Part shown: one piece after another, positions 13,599 to 23,171 of the stretch | Position numbering within the stretch: the stretch's first letter is position 1 | How the letters are laid out: each line of letters begins with the position of its first letter | Source: Pseudomonas paralcaligenes | GTDB lineage: Bacteria; Pseudomonadota; Gammaproteobacteria; Pseudomonadales; Pseudomonadaceae | Reading direction: 5' to 3' | Length of the DNA: 64,000 bases | Assembly (NCBI RefSeq): GCF_019655855.1 | Contig: NZ_BPFX01000005.1 | Coordinates: 1 to 64,000 of the forward strand | The notes under the pieces: model-generated | What the model was told of the DNA's origin: nothing | Databases searched by the model: none | The model's input: only the letters and a program-made list of their open reading frames with translations | Position numbers and translations under genes: made by a program

Positions 13599-14537
13599 AT
13601 GGCTAGCCAGATCGATTTCGCCGTGCTGCAGCAGGCCGCCGACTGGTTCGCCCGGCTGCGCGACGAGCGCGCCAGCGAGCAGGACCGCCTCGCCTGGCAG
13701 TGCTGGCTGGAGGCCCAGCCGCAGCACCGCCAGGCCTGGCAGCGGGTGGAGACGATCAGCGGCCAGTTCGAGCGCCTGCCCCAGCGCCAGGCGGCGCGCT
13801 CGGCCCTGCAAACGCGCGGCATGGACCGGCGCCAGGCGGTCAAGGTGCTGTCGGTCATCGGTGGCGGCAGCATGCTGGCGCTCGCCGGCCGTTCGTTGCC
13901 CTGGCAGCAATGGCGGGCCGACCAGCGCACGGCGGTGGGTGAGGTGCGCGGTCGCCAGCTGGCGGATGGCAGCCGCCTGTGGCTGAACACCGACAGCGCG
14001 CTGGACGTGGACTTCGGCTCCGGTCTGCGGCGCCTGGCGCTGTACCGCGGCGAGGTGCTGGTCGAGGTGGCCGAGGACGCCCGGCCGCTCTGGCTGGAGA
14101 CGCAGCATGCGCGCCTGCGCGTGGCGGCCGGCCGCTTCGCCGTGCGCGAGCAGGGCGGCGGCTACCTGGTGTCGGCCCAGAGCGGAGCGCTGGAGATCGT
14201 CGGCGTCCGCCGCCAGGCCCTGGCGGCGGGGCAGCAGACGCACTTCGACGGCCTGCGGGTGGAGGCGCCGGCGCCGTTGCGTCCGGGCATGCAGGCCTGG
14301 GTCCACGGCATCCTCCAGGCCGACGACATGGCGCTGGGCGAGTTCGTCGCCGAGCTGGCCCGCCATCAGCGTGGCCACCTGGGCTGCGACCCGCGGGTGG
14401 CCGACCTGCGCCTGGTCGGCGCCTTCCCCCTGGCCGAGCCGGAACGCATCTACGCGGCGCTGGAGGCCAGCCTGCCGGTGCGCGTGGTGCGCCGCCTGCC
14501 CTGGTGGATCACCGTCGAGCCGCGGCAACCCGCCTGA
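13599..14537 (+). CDS. FecR-type anti-sigma factor / sigma regulator
   Basis: This 312-aa inner-membrane regulator relays a signal from a TonB-dependent receptor to the ECF sigma factor. The N-terminal cytoplasmic part (about residues 1-80) contains the DUF4880-like WFARLRDE...DRLAWQCWLEA segment. A hydrophobic stretch near 85-97 (VLSVIGGGSMLAL) is the likely membrane segment. The periplasmic FecR domain has GEVRGRQLADGSRLWLNTDS and LYRGEVLVEVA. The partner receptor is missing; the next gene is convergent and unrelated. Confidence 0.92.
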   Translation: MASQIDFAVLQQAADWFARLRDERASEQDRLAWQCWLEAQPQHRQAWQRVETISGQFERLPQRQAARSALQTRGMDRRQAVKVLSVIGGGSMLALAGRSLPWQQWRADQRTAVGEVRGRQLADGSRLWLNTDSALDVDFGSGLRRLALYRGEVLVEVAEDARPLWLETQHARLRVAAGRFAVREQGGGYLVSAQSGALEIVGVRRQALAAGQQTHFDGLRVEAPAPLRPGMQAWVHGILQADDMALGEFVAELARHQRGHLGCDPRVADLRLVGAFPLAEPERIYAALEASLPVRVVRRLPWWITVEPRQPA

Positions 14538-14585
14538 CGCCCGGAAACTTTCTGACACCTCGCACCTGATCAATCACGCAGGCTC

Positions 14586-15665
14586 TCAACCGTTCCGTGC
14601 CCAGTTCTGCGGCAGGTTGATGAAGTCCACCAGTTCGCGCAGGCGGCCGTAGTGGCGGGCGTTGAACTGGAACCTCAGCCGGTGCAGGTCGAACAGCTCC
14701 GGTTCGTCGCGCTCCTTTTCATGGGCCGCCTCTTGTCGATAGCCACCGCTCAGGCACAGGTCGGCGAATTCCTGGTGCAGGGTGGCCATGGCGGCCTCGT
14801 TGAGCGGGTGGTTCATGCGGATCGCGAACAGATCCTTGAGCCAGCGCGAGGAGTGGTAGTTGCGATAGAAGCGGGCGATCTCCTGGCCGGCTTCTTCGGC
14901 GCTGTGCACCAGGCGCACCAGCTGCATGTCGCTGGGCAGTATGTAGTGGCGGTCCTGCAGTTGTTCGCGGATCAGTTGCAGGAAGCTCTCCCAATAGTCG
15001 CTGCCGGGCTCGTCGAGCAGGACGATGGGCACCAGCGGGCTCTTGCCGGTCTGTACCAGCGTCATCACTTCCAGCGCCTCGTCGAGTGTGCCGAAACCGC
15101 CCGGGCAGAGCACCAGAGCATCGGCTTCCTTGACGAAGAACAGCTTGCGCAGGAAGAAGAAATGGAACGACAGCAGGTTGGCGGTGCCCTGCACGGTGGC
15201 ATTGGCGCCCTGCTCGAAGGGCAGGGTGATGTTGAAGCCCAGGCTGTTCTCCAGCCCGGCGCCTTCGTGGGCCGCGGCCATCACGCCACCGCCAGCGCCG
15301 GTGATCACCATCAGGTCGAGATGGGCGAGGGTTCGGCCGAGTTCGCGGGCCAGGTCGTACACGGGGTGGTCGGTCGGCGTGCGGGCGGAGCCGAACACCG
15401 TGACCTTGCGCCGGCGCTTGAACTGTTCGAGGGTGCTGAAGGCCAGCTCCATCTCGCGCAGCGTCTGCAGCATGATCTTGGCGTCCCAGCGATTGCGGTC
15501 GGCCTGGGCCATGCGGATCACGGTGGTGAGCATTTCCTGGTACAGCGGCAGGTTCGGGCTGGCCGCGGGAACCACCAGGGAAACCAGTTCCTCCACCTTG
15601 CTGGTCAGGTCGACGCCGCTGGTATGAAAGTGCCGGGACAGGTAATCGTCCGATTCATAAGGCAT
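14586..15665 (-). CDS. LOG-family protein (nucleotide 5'-monophosphate nucleosidase-like)
   Basis: This is a 359-aa Rossmann-like protein of the TIGR00730/LOG group. Members split the N-glycosidic bond of nucleoside monophosphates and in plants activate cytokinins. The hallmark PGGFGTLDE motif lies at about residues 184-192, and a GAGGGVMAAAHEGA loop lies at about 136-149. It is longer than the about 195-aa LOG enzymes and has extra N- and C-terminal helical parts. AAGGAGA precedes the ATG. Exact substrate unknown. Confidence 0.85.
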   Translation of the reverse strand: MPYESDDYLSRHFHTSGVDLTSKVEELVSLVVPAASPNLPLYQEMLTTVIRMAQADRNRWDAKIMLQTLREMELAFSTLEQFKRRRKVTVFGSARTPTDHPVYDLARELGRTLAHLDLMVITGAGGGVMAAAHEGAGLENSLGFNITLPFEQGANATVQGTANLLSFHFFFLRKLFFVKEADALVLCPGGFGTLDEALEVMTLVQTGKSPLVPIVLLDEPGSDYWESFLQLIREQLQDRHYILPSDMQLVRLVHSAEEAGQEIARFYRNYHSSRWLKDLFAIRMNHPLNEAAMATLHQEFADLCLSGGYRQEAAHEKERDEPELFDLHRLRFQFNARHYGRLRELVDFINLPQNWARNG

Positions 15666-15845
15666 GAAGGTCTCCTTCTGCTGACGGCGCTGCCGCCATT
15701 TCCCGCAGCGCCGGGCCTCAGGGGAGAGTATGACCCGACCGGTGACGCTTTGGCGGGCGAACGGGCTCTCCCTGGTTGACCCAGGTCATGCGACGGGAAC
15801 TACGAGGAGATCAGGGGGATGGGGAGGACGGCAGGGGCAGGATTG

Positions 15846-16244
15846 CTACAGGCCGCAGTCGGCCTTGGCGAAGCGCTCGGTGATGATCGGCAGGTTGCTC
15901 TTGTACTCGCTGAACTGGTAGCGCAGCACGGCGCCGCTGGCCAGTAGCCGGCGGTAGCCGGTGTTCTTGCAGACACTGGCCGCCAGTTGGTTGCGCACAC
16001 TGTCGGGATTGCCGCGCATCTGTGCGGCGTGGGCGGGACGCACGCTCAGGTGGTTGATCAGTTCATTGCCTTCCACGGTATAGCCCTGGTCGAGAATGTC
16101 CTCGTTGATTGCACGTGGTGTGCCGACGCTGCTCTCCTTCGCGACCTGTTCGAGCATCCGGGTCAGCTCGTGCTCCTGCAGCGAAGCGGCCTGGGCGGCG
16201 GGCAGGAAGGCGGCGAGGACGAACAGGGCGATGAGGCGGGACAT
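15846..16244 (-). CDS. Secreted PA3611-like protein
   Basis: This is a 132-aa exported protein. It has a clear signal peptide (about residues 1-19, ending AAQAA) and a small mature domain of about 112 residues with two cysteines (in SVCKNTG and near the C-terminus ADCGL), which could form a disulfide. From memory it resembles the P. aeruginosa PA3611 family described as quorum-sensing-regulated. The neighbouring DTW, ErdR and DgkA genes also come from that part of the P. aeruginosa map. Function unknown. Confidence 0.75.
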   Translation of the reverse strand: MSRLIALFVLAAFLPAAQAASLQEHELTRMLEQVAKESSVGTPRAINEDILDQGYTVEGNELINHLSVRPAHAAQMRGNPDSVRNQLAASVCKNTGYRRLLASGAVLRYQFSEYKSNLPIITERFAKADCGL

Positions 16245-16366
16245 GGCGATCTCCAGATGAACGATGCTGCCTTCGACCGGCGTGTCGGGTGCGGGTTCAG
16301 CAGGTCTCCATCTTACTCCTGGCCCGTGGCGAGGGTAGACTGCGCGCCTTTCCCCTGGAGTCGATC

Positions 16367-17080
16367 ATGAGCCATGCCGTCGCCCGCCTGCGCGCCGAGC
16401 GCCTGGCGCGCAGCCTGAAACCTTTCGTGTCCCGCGGCTCGCGCGCCGAGCGCTGCCCGGGATGCAGGGTGATCCCCAGCTATTGCCTGTGCGCCTGGCG
16501 GCCGAAGGTCGAGGTGCAGGCCGGCGTGTGTCTGCTGATGTACGACGTGGAGGCGCTGAAACCGAGCAACACCGGCTGGCTGATCGCCGATCTGGTCGCC
16601 GACACCCATGCCTTCGGCTGGCAGCGCACCGCCGTCGACCCGCGCCTGCTGGAGTTGCTGGACGATCCGCAATATGCGCCCTGCGTGGTGTTTCCCGGCG
16701 AGTACGCCGAGCCTGGGCGGGTGGTCGAGGAGTTGCCGCTGCTGCCGTCCGGCAAGCGGCCACTGTTCATCCTGCTCGACGCCACCTGGACGGAGGCGCG
16801 CAAGATGTTCCGCAAGAGCCCCTATCTGAATCGTTTCCCCGTGCTCAGCCTGAAGCCGGAGCAGCTCTCGCGCTACCGCCTGCGCCGCTCTAAGCGCGAC
16901 GAGCATCTGTGTACCGCCGAGGTCGCGGCCCTGTGTCTCGAACTGGCCGGCGAACCGCAAGCGGCGGTGGCCCTGGATGCCTGGCTGGACCTGTTCACCG
17001 AGCGCTACCTGAGTGCCAAGCACCGCTGGGTGCTGGATGAGCACAGTGCGGCGCATGTAGCGCTCCGGCCCTTCCTGTAG
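16367..17080 (+). CDS. DTW-domain tRNA-uridine aminocarboxypropyltransferase
   Basis: DTW-domain enzymes (TapT class) attach the aminocarboxypropyl group of S-adenosylmethionine to a uridine in tRNA. The 237-aa product has the zinc-type cysteines CPGC...CLC (about residues 26-40), and the family motif as DATW (about 142-145) followed by TEARKMFRKSPYL. A later YRLRRS segment also fits. The ATG at 16367 follows CTGGAG and is preferred to upstream in-frame starts lacking a ribosome site. Confidence 0.88.
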   Translation: MSHAVARLRAERLARSLKPFVSRGSRAERCPGCRVIPSYCLCAWRPKVEVQAGVCLLMYDVEALKPSNTGWLIADLVADTHAFGWQRTAVDPRLLELLDDPQYAPCVVFPGEYAEPGRVVEELPLLPSGKRPLFILLDATWTEARKMFRKSPYLNRFPVLSLKPEQLSRYRLRRSKRDEHLCTAEVAALCLELAGEPQAAVALDAWLDLFTERYLSAKHRWVLDEHSAAHVALRPFL

Positions 17081-17113
17081 ACATCGATTCGCTGCGTGTT
17101 GGGGAAAACTCCG

Positions 17114-17179
17114 CTGTGGGAGCGGCCTTGGCCGCGAAGCTTTTTCTACCCCGCTTCGCGGCCAAGGCCGCTCCCACAG
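17114..17179. repeat. REP-type palindrome, copy 1
   Basis: CTGTGGGAGCGGCCTTGGCC and its reverse complement lie about 20 bases apart and form an almost perfect hairpin. The GGGAGCGGCCTTGGCCGCGA core is a common dispersed Pseudomonas REP sequence. It sits between two convergent genes and may act as a terminator. A second copy lies at 18881. Confidence 0.9.
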
Positions 17180-17207
17180 TGATTCACCACGTGGCCGTGG
17201 CGGGCGT

Positions 17208-18086
17208 TCAGGCCTTTCTTGGCCACAGCTGTGCCAGCAGCATGCCGGCGAACATCAGCGCGCAACCGGCGTAGCCTTTCAGGGCCAGTGCTTCGCCGAG
17301 CAGCAGCGCTCCGGCGATGGCGGCGAACACGGCCTCCAGGGAGAGGATGATGGCGGCGTGGGAGGCGATGGCGTGCTTCTGCGCGACGACCTGCAGGGTG
17401 AAGCCCACGGCCACGCCGAGCAGGCCCCCATAAAGGATGGCCGGGCCGGCGGCGAGAATGGCGTCCAGCCGTATCTCTTCGAACACCACTGCCAGGACCA
17501 GGCTTAGCACCGCGCAGGTGGCGAACTGCAGCAGCGCCAGGCGCAACGGGTTGTGGCGGCTGGCGAAGAAGCTCACCATCAGCACGTGGATGCCCCAGAC
17601 GAAGGCGCCGGCGAGCTGCAGCCAGTCGCCGGAGGCGACGTGGAAGCCCTCGCCGACGCTGAGCAGGAACATGCCGACCACCGCCAGGCCCGCGCCCAAC
17701 CAGGTGCCCAGGCCGGTGCGCTGGCCGATCAGCAGGCCGAGCAGCGGTACTACTATGACGTACAGGCCGGTGATGAAGCCGGAGTTGGTCACGCTGGTGA
17801 ACAGCAGGCCGACCTGCTGCAGGTTGATCCCCAGCGACAGTGCCAGGCCCATCGCCAGGCCGCCCAGCAGCAGGCTTCGGTTGAGCGGTTCGGGTCTGCT
17901 GGTCGCGCGGCGGCCGAGCCAGAGCACCAGTGGCAGCAGCGCCAGGGTGGCGAGGGCGAAACGCAGGCCGGTATAGAGGAAGGGCCCGATGGCGTCCATG
18001 CCCAGGCGCTGGGCGACGAAGGAGGAACCCCAGATCATCGCGGTCAGCAACATCAACAGGTCGGCGCGCAGGGCTTGGCTTCGCAT
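17208..18086 (-). CDS. EamA/DMT-family transporter
   Basis: This is a 292-aa inner-membrane protein with about ten hydrophobic helices in two repeated EamA halves. The first half starts with the LTAMIWGSSFVAQRL helix. The second half has LLLGEALALKGYAGCALMFAG near the end. Such proteins usually export metabolites or amino acids; the substrate cannot be read from sequence. The ATG at 18086 begins MRSQALRADLLML; a longer reading adds a non-hydrophobic tail and is not supported. Divergent from erdR. Confidence 0.9.
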   Translation of the reverse strand: MRSQALRADLLMLLTAMIWGSSFVAQRLGMDAIGPFLYTGLRFALATLALLPLVLWLGRRATSRPEPLNRSLLLGGLAMGLALSLGINLQQVGLLFTSVTNSGFITGLYVIVVPLLGLLIGQRTGLGTWLGAGLAVVGMFLLSVGEGFHVASGDWLQLAGAFVWGIHVLMVSFFASRHNPLRLALLQFATCAVLSLVLAVVFEEIRLDAILAAGPAILYGGLLGVAVGFTLQVVAQKHAIASHAAIILSLEAVFAAIAGALLLGEALALKGYAGCALMFAGMLLAQLWPRKA

Positions 18087-18211
18087 GGTGGTTCTCGGCG
18101 GGAAAAGCTGGCGACTTTGCCGCAAAGCACGGAACTTGACCACCCCGTCACGGCTGGGCATGCTGAGCGCCGCCTCGCTGGCCCGCTCCGACAACAACAA
18201 CAGGAAAGTAC

Positions 18212-18862
18212 ATGGCCGCATACGAGATTCTCATCGCTGACGACCATCCGCTGTTTCGCAGCGCCCTGCAGCAGGCGCTGACCCTGGGGCTGGGCTCGGA
18301 AGTACGCCTGGTCGAGGCGGCCAGCATCGCCGAGCTGGAAGCCTGCCTGGGCGAGAAGAGCGACTGGGACCTGGTCCTGCTCGACCTCAACATGCCCGGC
18401 GCCTATGGCTTTTCCGGCCTGGTGTTGTTGCGCGGCCAGTATCCGCAGATTCCGGTGGTGATGATCTCGGCGCAGGAAGAGGCGGCCGTGGTGGCGCGCT
18501 CGCGGGAGTTCGGTGCCAGTGGCTTCATTCCCAAGTCCAGCCCGCTGGAGATCATCCAGCAGGCCGTGCGCCAGGTGCTCGATGGCGATGTCTGGTGGCC
18601 GCCGCAGGTTTCCGCCGCCGCCGCTGTCTCGGCCGAGGCGAAGGCCGCCAGCGCGGGTCTGGCGAGCCTGACGCCGCAGCAGTTCCGTGTGCTGACCATG
18701 GTCTGCGAAGGGCTGCTGAACAAGCAGATCGCTTTCGAGCTGAGCGTCTCCGAGGCCACCATCAAGGCCCACGTCACCGCCATCTTCCGCAAGCTGGGCG
18801 TACGCACCCGCACCCAGGCGGCCCTGTTGCTGCAGCAGATGGAGTCGATCCCGGGGTCATGA
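18212..18862 (+). CDS. erdR: LuxR-type response regulator, ErdR-like
   Basis: This is a 216-aa response regulator. The receiver domain has the acidic pair D10/D11 and phospho-acceptor D58 in LVLLDLNMPG. The C-terminal LuxR-type helix-turn-helix has LTPQQFRVLTMVCEGLLNKQ and SEATIKAHVTAIFRKLGV. It closely resembles Pseudomonas ErdR, which controls ethanol oxidation and acetate metabolism, and it lies beside dgkA as I recall for P. aeruginosa. AGGAAA precedes the ATG. No histidine kinase is adjacent. Confidence 0.85.
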   Translation: MAAYEILIADDHPLFRSALQQALTLGLGSEVRLVEAASIAELEACLGEKSDWDLVLLDLNMPGAYGFSGLVLLRGQYPQIPVVMISAQEEAAVVARSREFGASGFIPKSSPLEIIQQAVRQVLDGDVWWPPQVSAAAAVSAEAKAASAGLASLTPQQFRVLTMVCEGLLNKQIAFELSVSEATIKAHVTAIFRKLGVRTRTQAALLLQQMESIPGS

Positions 18863-18880
18863 GCCTGTTCAGAACTGACC

Positions 18881-18949
18881 GTGGGAGCGGCCTTGGCCGC
18901 GAATCGGGCAAGGCAGGAGAAAGCTTCGCGGCCGAGGCCGCTCCTACAA
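18881..18949. repeat. REP-type palindrome, copy 2
   Basis: GTGGGAGCGGCCTTGGCCGC and the facing GCGGCCGAGGCCGCTCCTAC repeat the 17114-17179 sequence with a few changes and a different loop. The two copies bracket the EamA transporter and erdR. Confidence 0.9.
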
Positions 18950-19064
18950 CGTTGCGTATCTCCTTGCTCGCAAGATCACAAACAGGTTCATAGAGCCTTC
19001 ACGCATTTTTGACGGTGTGGTCCCTAAGGTGCCGCGCTTCATCGCTCAGGACAGCCATTCTTCC

Positions 19065-19430
19065 ATGTCGCCATTCAAGGGCCAGACCGGCCTGAAACGT
19101 ATCCTCAACGCCGCCGGCTATTCCTTCGACGGCCTGCGCGCGGCTTTTGTCGGCGAAGCCGCCTTCCGCCAGTTGGTGCTGCTCAACGTGGTACTGATTC
19201 CCCTGGCCTTCTGGCTCGACGTCAGCCCCGTGGAGCGGGCGCTGATGGTGGGGGTGAGCATGCTGTCGCTGATCGTTGAGCTGCTCAACTCGGCGGTGGA
19301 GGCGGCGATCGACCGCATTTCCCTGGAGCGCCATCCGCTGTCGAAGAACGCCAAGGACATGGGCAGTGCCGCGCAGCTCACCTCGCTGGCGGTGATCGCG
19401 TTGGTCTGGGGCATCATCCTGCTGGGGTGA
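19065..19430 (+). CDS. dgkA: Diacylglycerol kinase
   Basis: DgkA phosphorylates diacylglycerol released during periplasmic glucan and lipopolysaccharide decoration, returning it to phospholipid synthesis. The 121-aa protein has three membrane helices. The catalytic signature is LLNSAVEAAIDRI, then HPLSKNAKDMGSAAQ. The ATG at 19065 (MSPFKGQTGLKRI) is chosen over an upstream in-frame GTG because it gives the family's usual start and length. Confidence 0.96.
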   Translation: MSPFKGQTGLKRILNAAGYSFDGLRAAFVGEAAFRQLVLLNVVLIPLAFWLDVSPVERALMVGVSMLSLIVELLNSAVEAAIDRISLERHPLSKNAKDMGSAAQLTSLAVIALVWGIILLG

Positions 19431-19439
19431 GTCGGGCCC

Positions 19440-19514
19440 GGTGCGCGTGGCGCACCCTACGTCCATCCGCGACGCGCATCGTCCTCGATGCGCGTGCGGG
19501 TTTCACCCGCCCTA
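19440..19514. repeat. GGTGCGC...GCACCCTAC palindromic repeat
   Basis: GGTGCGCGTGGCGCACCCTA at 19440 matches, with one change, the arm of the repeat at 61666-61720. A looser inverted arm ends at 19514, so the stop codon of the DUF58 gene lies inside the repeat. The copy lies between convergent dgkA and the MoxR operon. Confidence 0.75.
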
Positions 19515-20843
19515 CAGGACGCCGGCCTTCTTCCAGGCCAGGTAGCGGCCGACCAGCTCCGGTCCCAGTTCGTTGGGGCGCGCGTCCAGTACGGGCACGC
19601 CGTGGGCGAGCAGGCGCTCGTGCAGGCCGGCGCGGGCGTTGAGGTAGTCCACCGTGCCGCAGTAGGCCAGGGCCTGTTCGTAGTTCTGCACCTGGGCGTG
19701 GCGCAGGCGATCCAGCACTTCCTCGCGCAGGCTGGCGATCAGCACGCGGTGCTGACGGCCCAGGCGCTTGACCGCGCCGAGCAGTTCCTCGTCGTCCTCG
19801 TCGCGCAGGTTGGTCACCAGCACCACCAGGGCGCGGCGGCGCTGGCGGGCGAGCAGGGCGTTGATGGCGGCGGCGTAGTCCGCCGGCCGCCGGGTGCTGT
19901 CGAGGGCGTAGACGGCGTTGAGCAGGCTGCTGATATGAGCCTGGCCCTTGACCGGCGCGACGTACTGGTCCTGGTTGCCGGCGAAGGTGGCCAGGCCCAC
20001 GGCGTCGCCCTGGCGCAGGGCGACGTAGCTGAGCAGCAGGCAGGCGTTGAGCGCGTGATCGAAGTGCGACAGCTCGTCGTCCTGGCTGCGCATGCGCCGG
20101 CCGCAGTCGATCAGGAAAACGATCTGCTGGTCGCGTTCGTCCTGATACTCGCGGGCGATGGGAGTGCGTTTGCGTGCGGTGGCCTTCCAGTCGATCTGGC
20201 GCAGCGTGTCGCCGTCGCGGAATTCGCGCAGCTGGTGGAATTCCATGCCGAGGCCCCGCCGCTGGCGCTGGCGCACGCCCATCTGGCTGAGCCAGTCGTC
20301 GACGGCCATCAGCTGGGCGCCGTAGAGGCGGGCGAAGTCGGGGTAGACGCGGGTCTCGCTGGCCTGGTCGAGGAAGCGCCGCGACTGCCACAGGCGCAGC
20401 GGGCTCGGCAGCAGCAGTTCGCAGCGCGGAAAGCGGAAATGGCCGCGCTTGAGCGGGCGTACCCGGTAGCCGAACTCGGTCTGTTCGCCCGGATGCAGTT
20501 CCACCCGCTGCGGCAGGAACTCGAAGTCCATGTGCTCGGGCAGGTGGTCGAATGCCTGCACGGCCAGGGACTGGCGATAGTCATGGTGCAGGGTCAGGCG
20601 CACCTCGCTCCAGCGCCCCAGCGGCAGGTTGCCCGGCAGCTGGCGCTCCATGCGCGGAGAGGGCAGGCGGTGCAGCCAGGCGGCGTCCAGTGCCGCGACC
20701 AGCAGCAGGGCGAGCAGCAGCCCCCACCACAGTGGCTGCAGGGTCGCCGGCAGCTTGGTGCCGAGCAAAGGCAGGCTGCCGAGGACGATGGCCAGGGCGA
20801 GCAGGCCGCCGAGCAGGCCGAGGAACAGGCGGGATGGCTTCAT
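19512..20843 (-). CDS. DUF58-domain protein
   Basis: This 443-aa protein has two N-terminal membrane helices (about residues 7-28 and 38-54), then a beta-rich part (RQLPGNLPLGRWSEVRLTL). The DUF58 domain follows, with FRDGDTLRQIDWKATAR (about 221-237) and a vWA-like fold starting at IVFLIDCGRRM. Proteins of this type are nearly always encoded with MoxR AAA+ ATPases and are thought to be their partners. It is the last gene of a six-gene operon, starting 4 bases after the MoxR stop. Confidence 0.92.
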   Translation of the reverse strand: MKPSRLFLGLLGGLLALAIVLGSLPLLGTKLPATLQPLWWGLLLALLLVAALDAAWLHRLPSPRMERQLPGNLPLGRWSEVRLTLHHDYRQSLAVQAFDHLPEHMDFEFLPQRVELHPGEQTEFGYRVRPLKRGHFRFPRCELLLPSPLRLWQSRRFLDQASETRVYPDFARLYGAQLMAVDDWLSQMGVRQRQRRGLGMEFHQLREFRDGDTLRQIDWKATARKRTPIAREYQDERDQQIVFLIDCGRRMRSQDDELSHFDHALNACLLLSYVALRQGDAVGLATFAGNQDQYVAPVKGQAHISSLLNAVYALDSTRRPADYAAAINALLARQRRRALVVLVTNLRDEDDEELLGAVKRLGRQHRVLIASLREEVLDRLRHAQVQNYEQALAYCGTVDYLNARAGLHERLLAHGVPVLDARPNELGPELVGRYLAWKKAGVL

Positions 20844-20847
20844 GCGA

Positions 20848-21908
<1,061 letters not shown>

Positions 21909-21912
<4 letters not shown>

Positions 21913-23171
21913 AGGGCATTCCTGAGGGTTTGCAGGTTGGCGACCTGGCGGGTGAAGTCGGCGGCGGAAAGGCGGCGGGTCGGCAGCGGACGCATGGCGG
22001 CGCTTACCGCGCCGCTGGGCAGGCGGGTGAGGCGGCCGAGCACCTGCCACTGGTCGGCGACCGGCAGCCGCTCGAAGCCGGGGTGGCGATGGCGGGCGCG
22101 GCGCAGGATGTCGCGCTGCAGGCTGCCCAGCAGGTGCTGCTGGCCGGCGCGGCGCAGGAGGAAGTCGGCGCCGGCGCGCAGGTGTTCTTCGAGCTGGCGG
22201 CGCGCGTGGACCGGCGGTGCGAGCAGCGGGCCGTGGCGCATGCCCACGTGCCACAGCAGCAGGCCGATCAGCAGCGCCAGCGCGGCGAGGGCGGCCGGGT
22301 AGTGTTTCAGCAGCTGGCTGAAGAGGCCGTCGCGCTCGGCGTTGTAGACCAGAGTCACCGCGCTGTCCTGTCCCAGGTACCAGAGCAGCCAGGCGTTGTC
22401 GTAGTCGCCGATGCTGTCGTTCTGCCAGAGCCAGGCGTCGGTGAGCACCGTGACCAGGCCCTTGCCGTGCTCCAGCTGCAGCATGTGGGTGGCCTCGGCG
22501 CTGTTGGCCCAGGCGTAGGCCCGGTTCTCGCCGTCCAGCAGGTGATAGCCGGTATCGAACTCGACGTAGGCCGGCGCTTCCTCGTTCTCCAGGTAGATCT
22601 TGGTCAGCTCGGGGTAGCGGTCTTCTTCTTCGGCCTGCTCTTCTTCGGGCGCTTGCTCCGTTTCGGCCTCGTCTTCCACGGCCTTGTCTTCTTCCTCGAT
22701 GGCCTCGCCGTCGTCGGATTCGGCTTCCTCGTCGTCCTCGTAGTCGTCTTCTTCGTAGATGCTGGTCTGGCGGATGCCGAGGCTGTCCAGCAGCAGGTCG
22801 CCGCTGCGGCCGTCCTCTTCGTCCCAGATCTCTTCGGCGACGAACACCAGGTGGCCGCCCTGGGATGCCCAGTCCAGAACCTGGCGGGCCTGGCGCGGCG
22901 TCATGTTGTGGCGCGGGGCGAACAGCATCAGCGTCTGCCCGGTCGAGGGCAGGCCATTGAGCACGTCCAGGCCGTCCGCTCGCTGGACCGTGATCTTCTG
23001 CTCGCGCAGGAACATTTCCGCCGCCAGGTATTCGTTGGCGCGGGCTTCGGGCGAGGGACCATGCTTGATGGTCTGCTCGTAGGGTTCCAGGCGCTGCACG
23101 ACCAGCAGGCCCACCCAGAGGGACACGACCAGCAGGAGGCCCATGAGGCCGATCTTGAGCGGGCGGCTCAT
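21909..23171 (-). CDS. DUF4350-domain membrane protein with acidic insert
   Basis: This is a 420-aa protein. The N-terminal membrane helix (about residues 7-26) is followed by a DUF4350-like region (TLMLFAPRHNMTPRQARQVLDW, then GGHLVFVAEE). Residues about 140-184 are almost entirely Glu and Asp, an unusual low-complexity insert. A second helix (about 294-312) leads to a basic C-terminal cytoplasmic part. It overlaps both neighbouring genes by 4 bases (ATGA). The function of the operon is unknown; it may be a membrane-anchored MoxR system. Confidence 0.85.
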
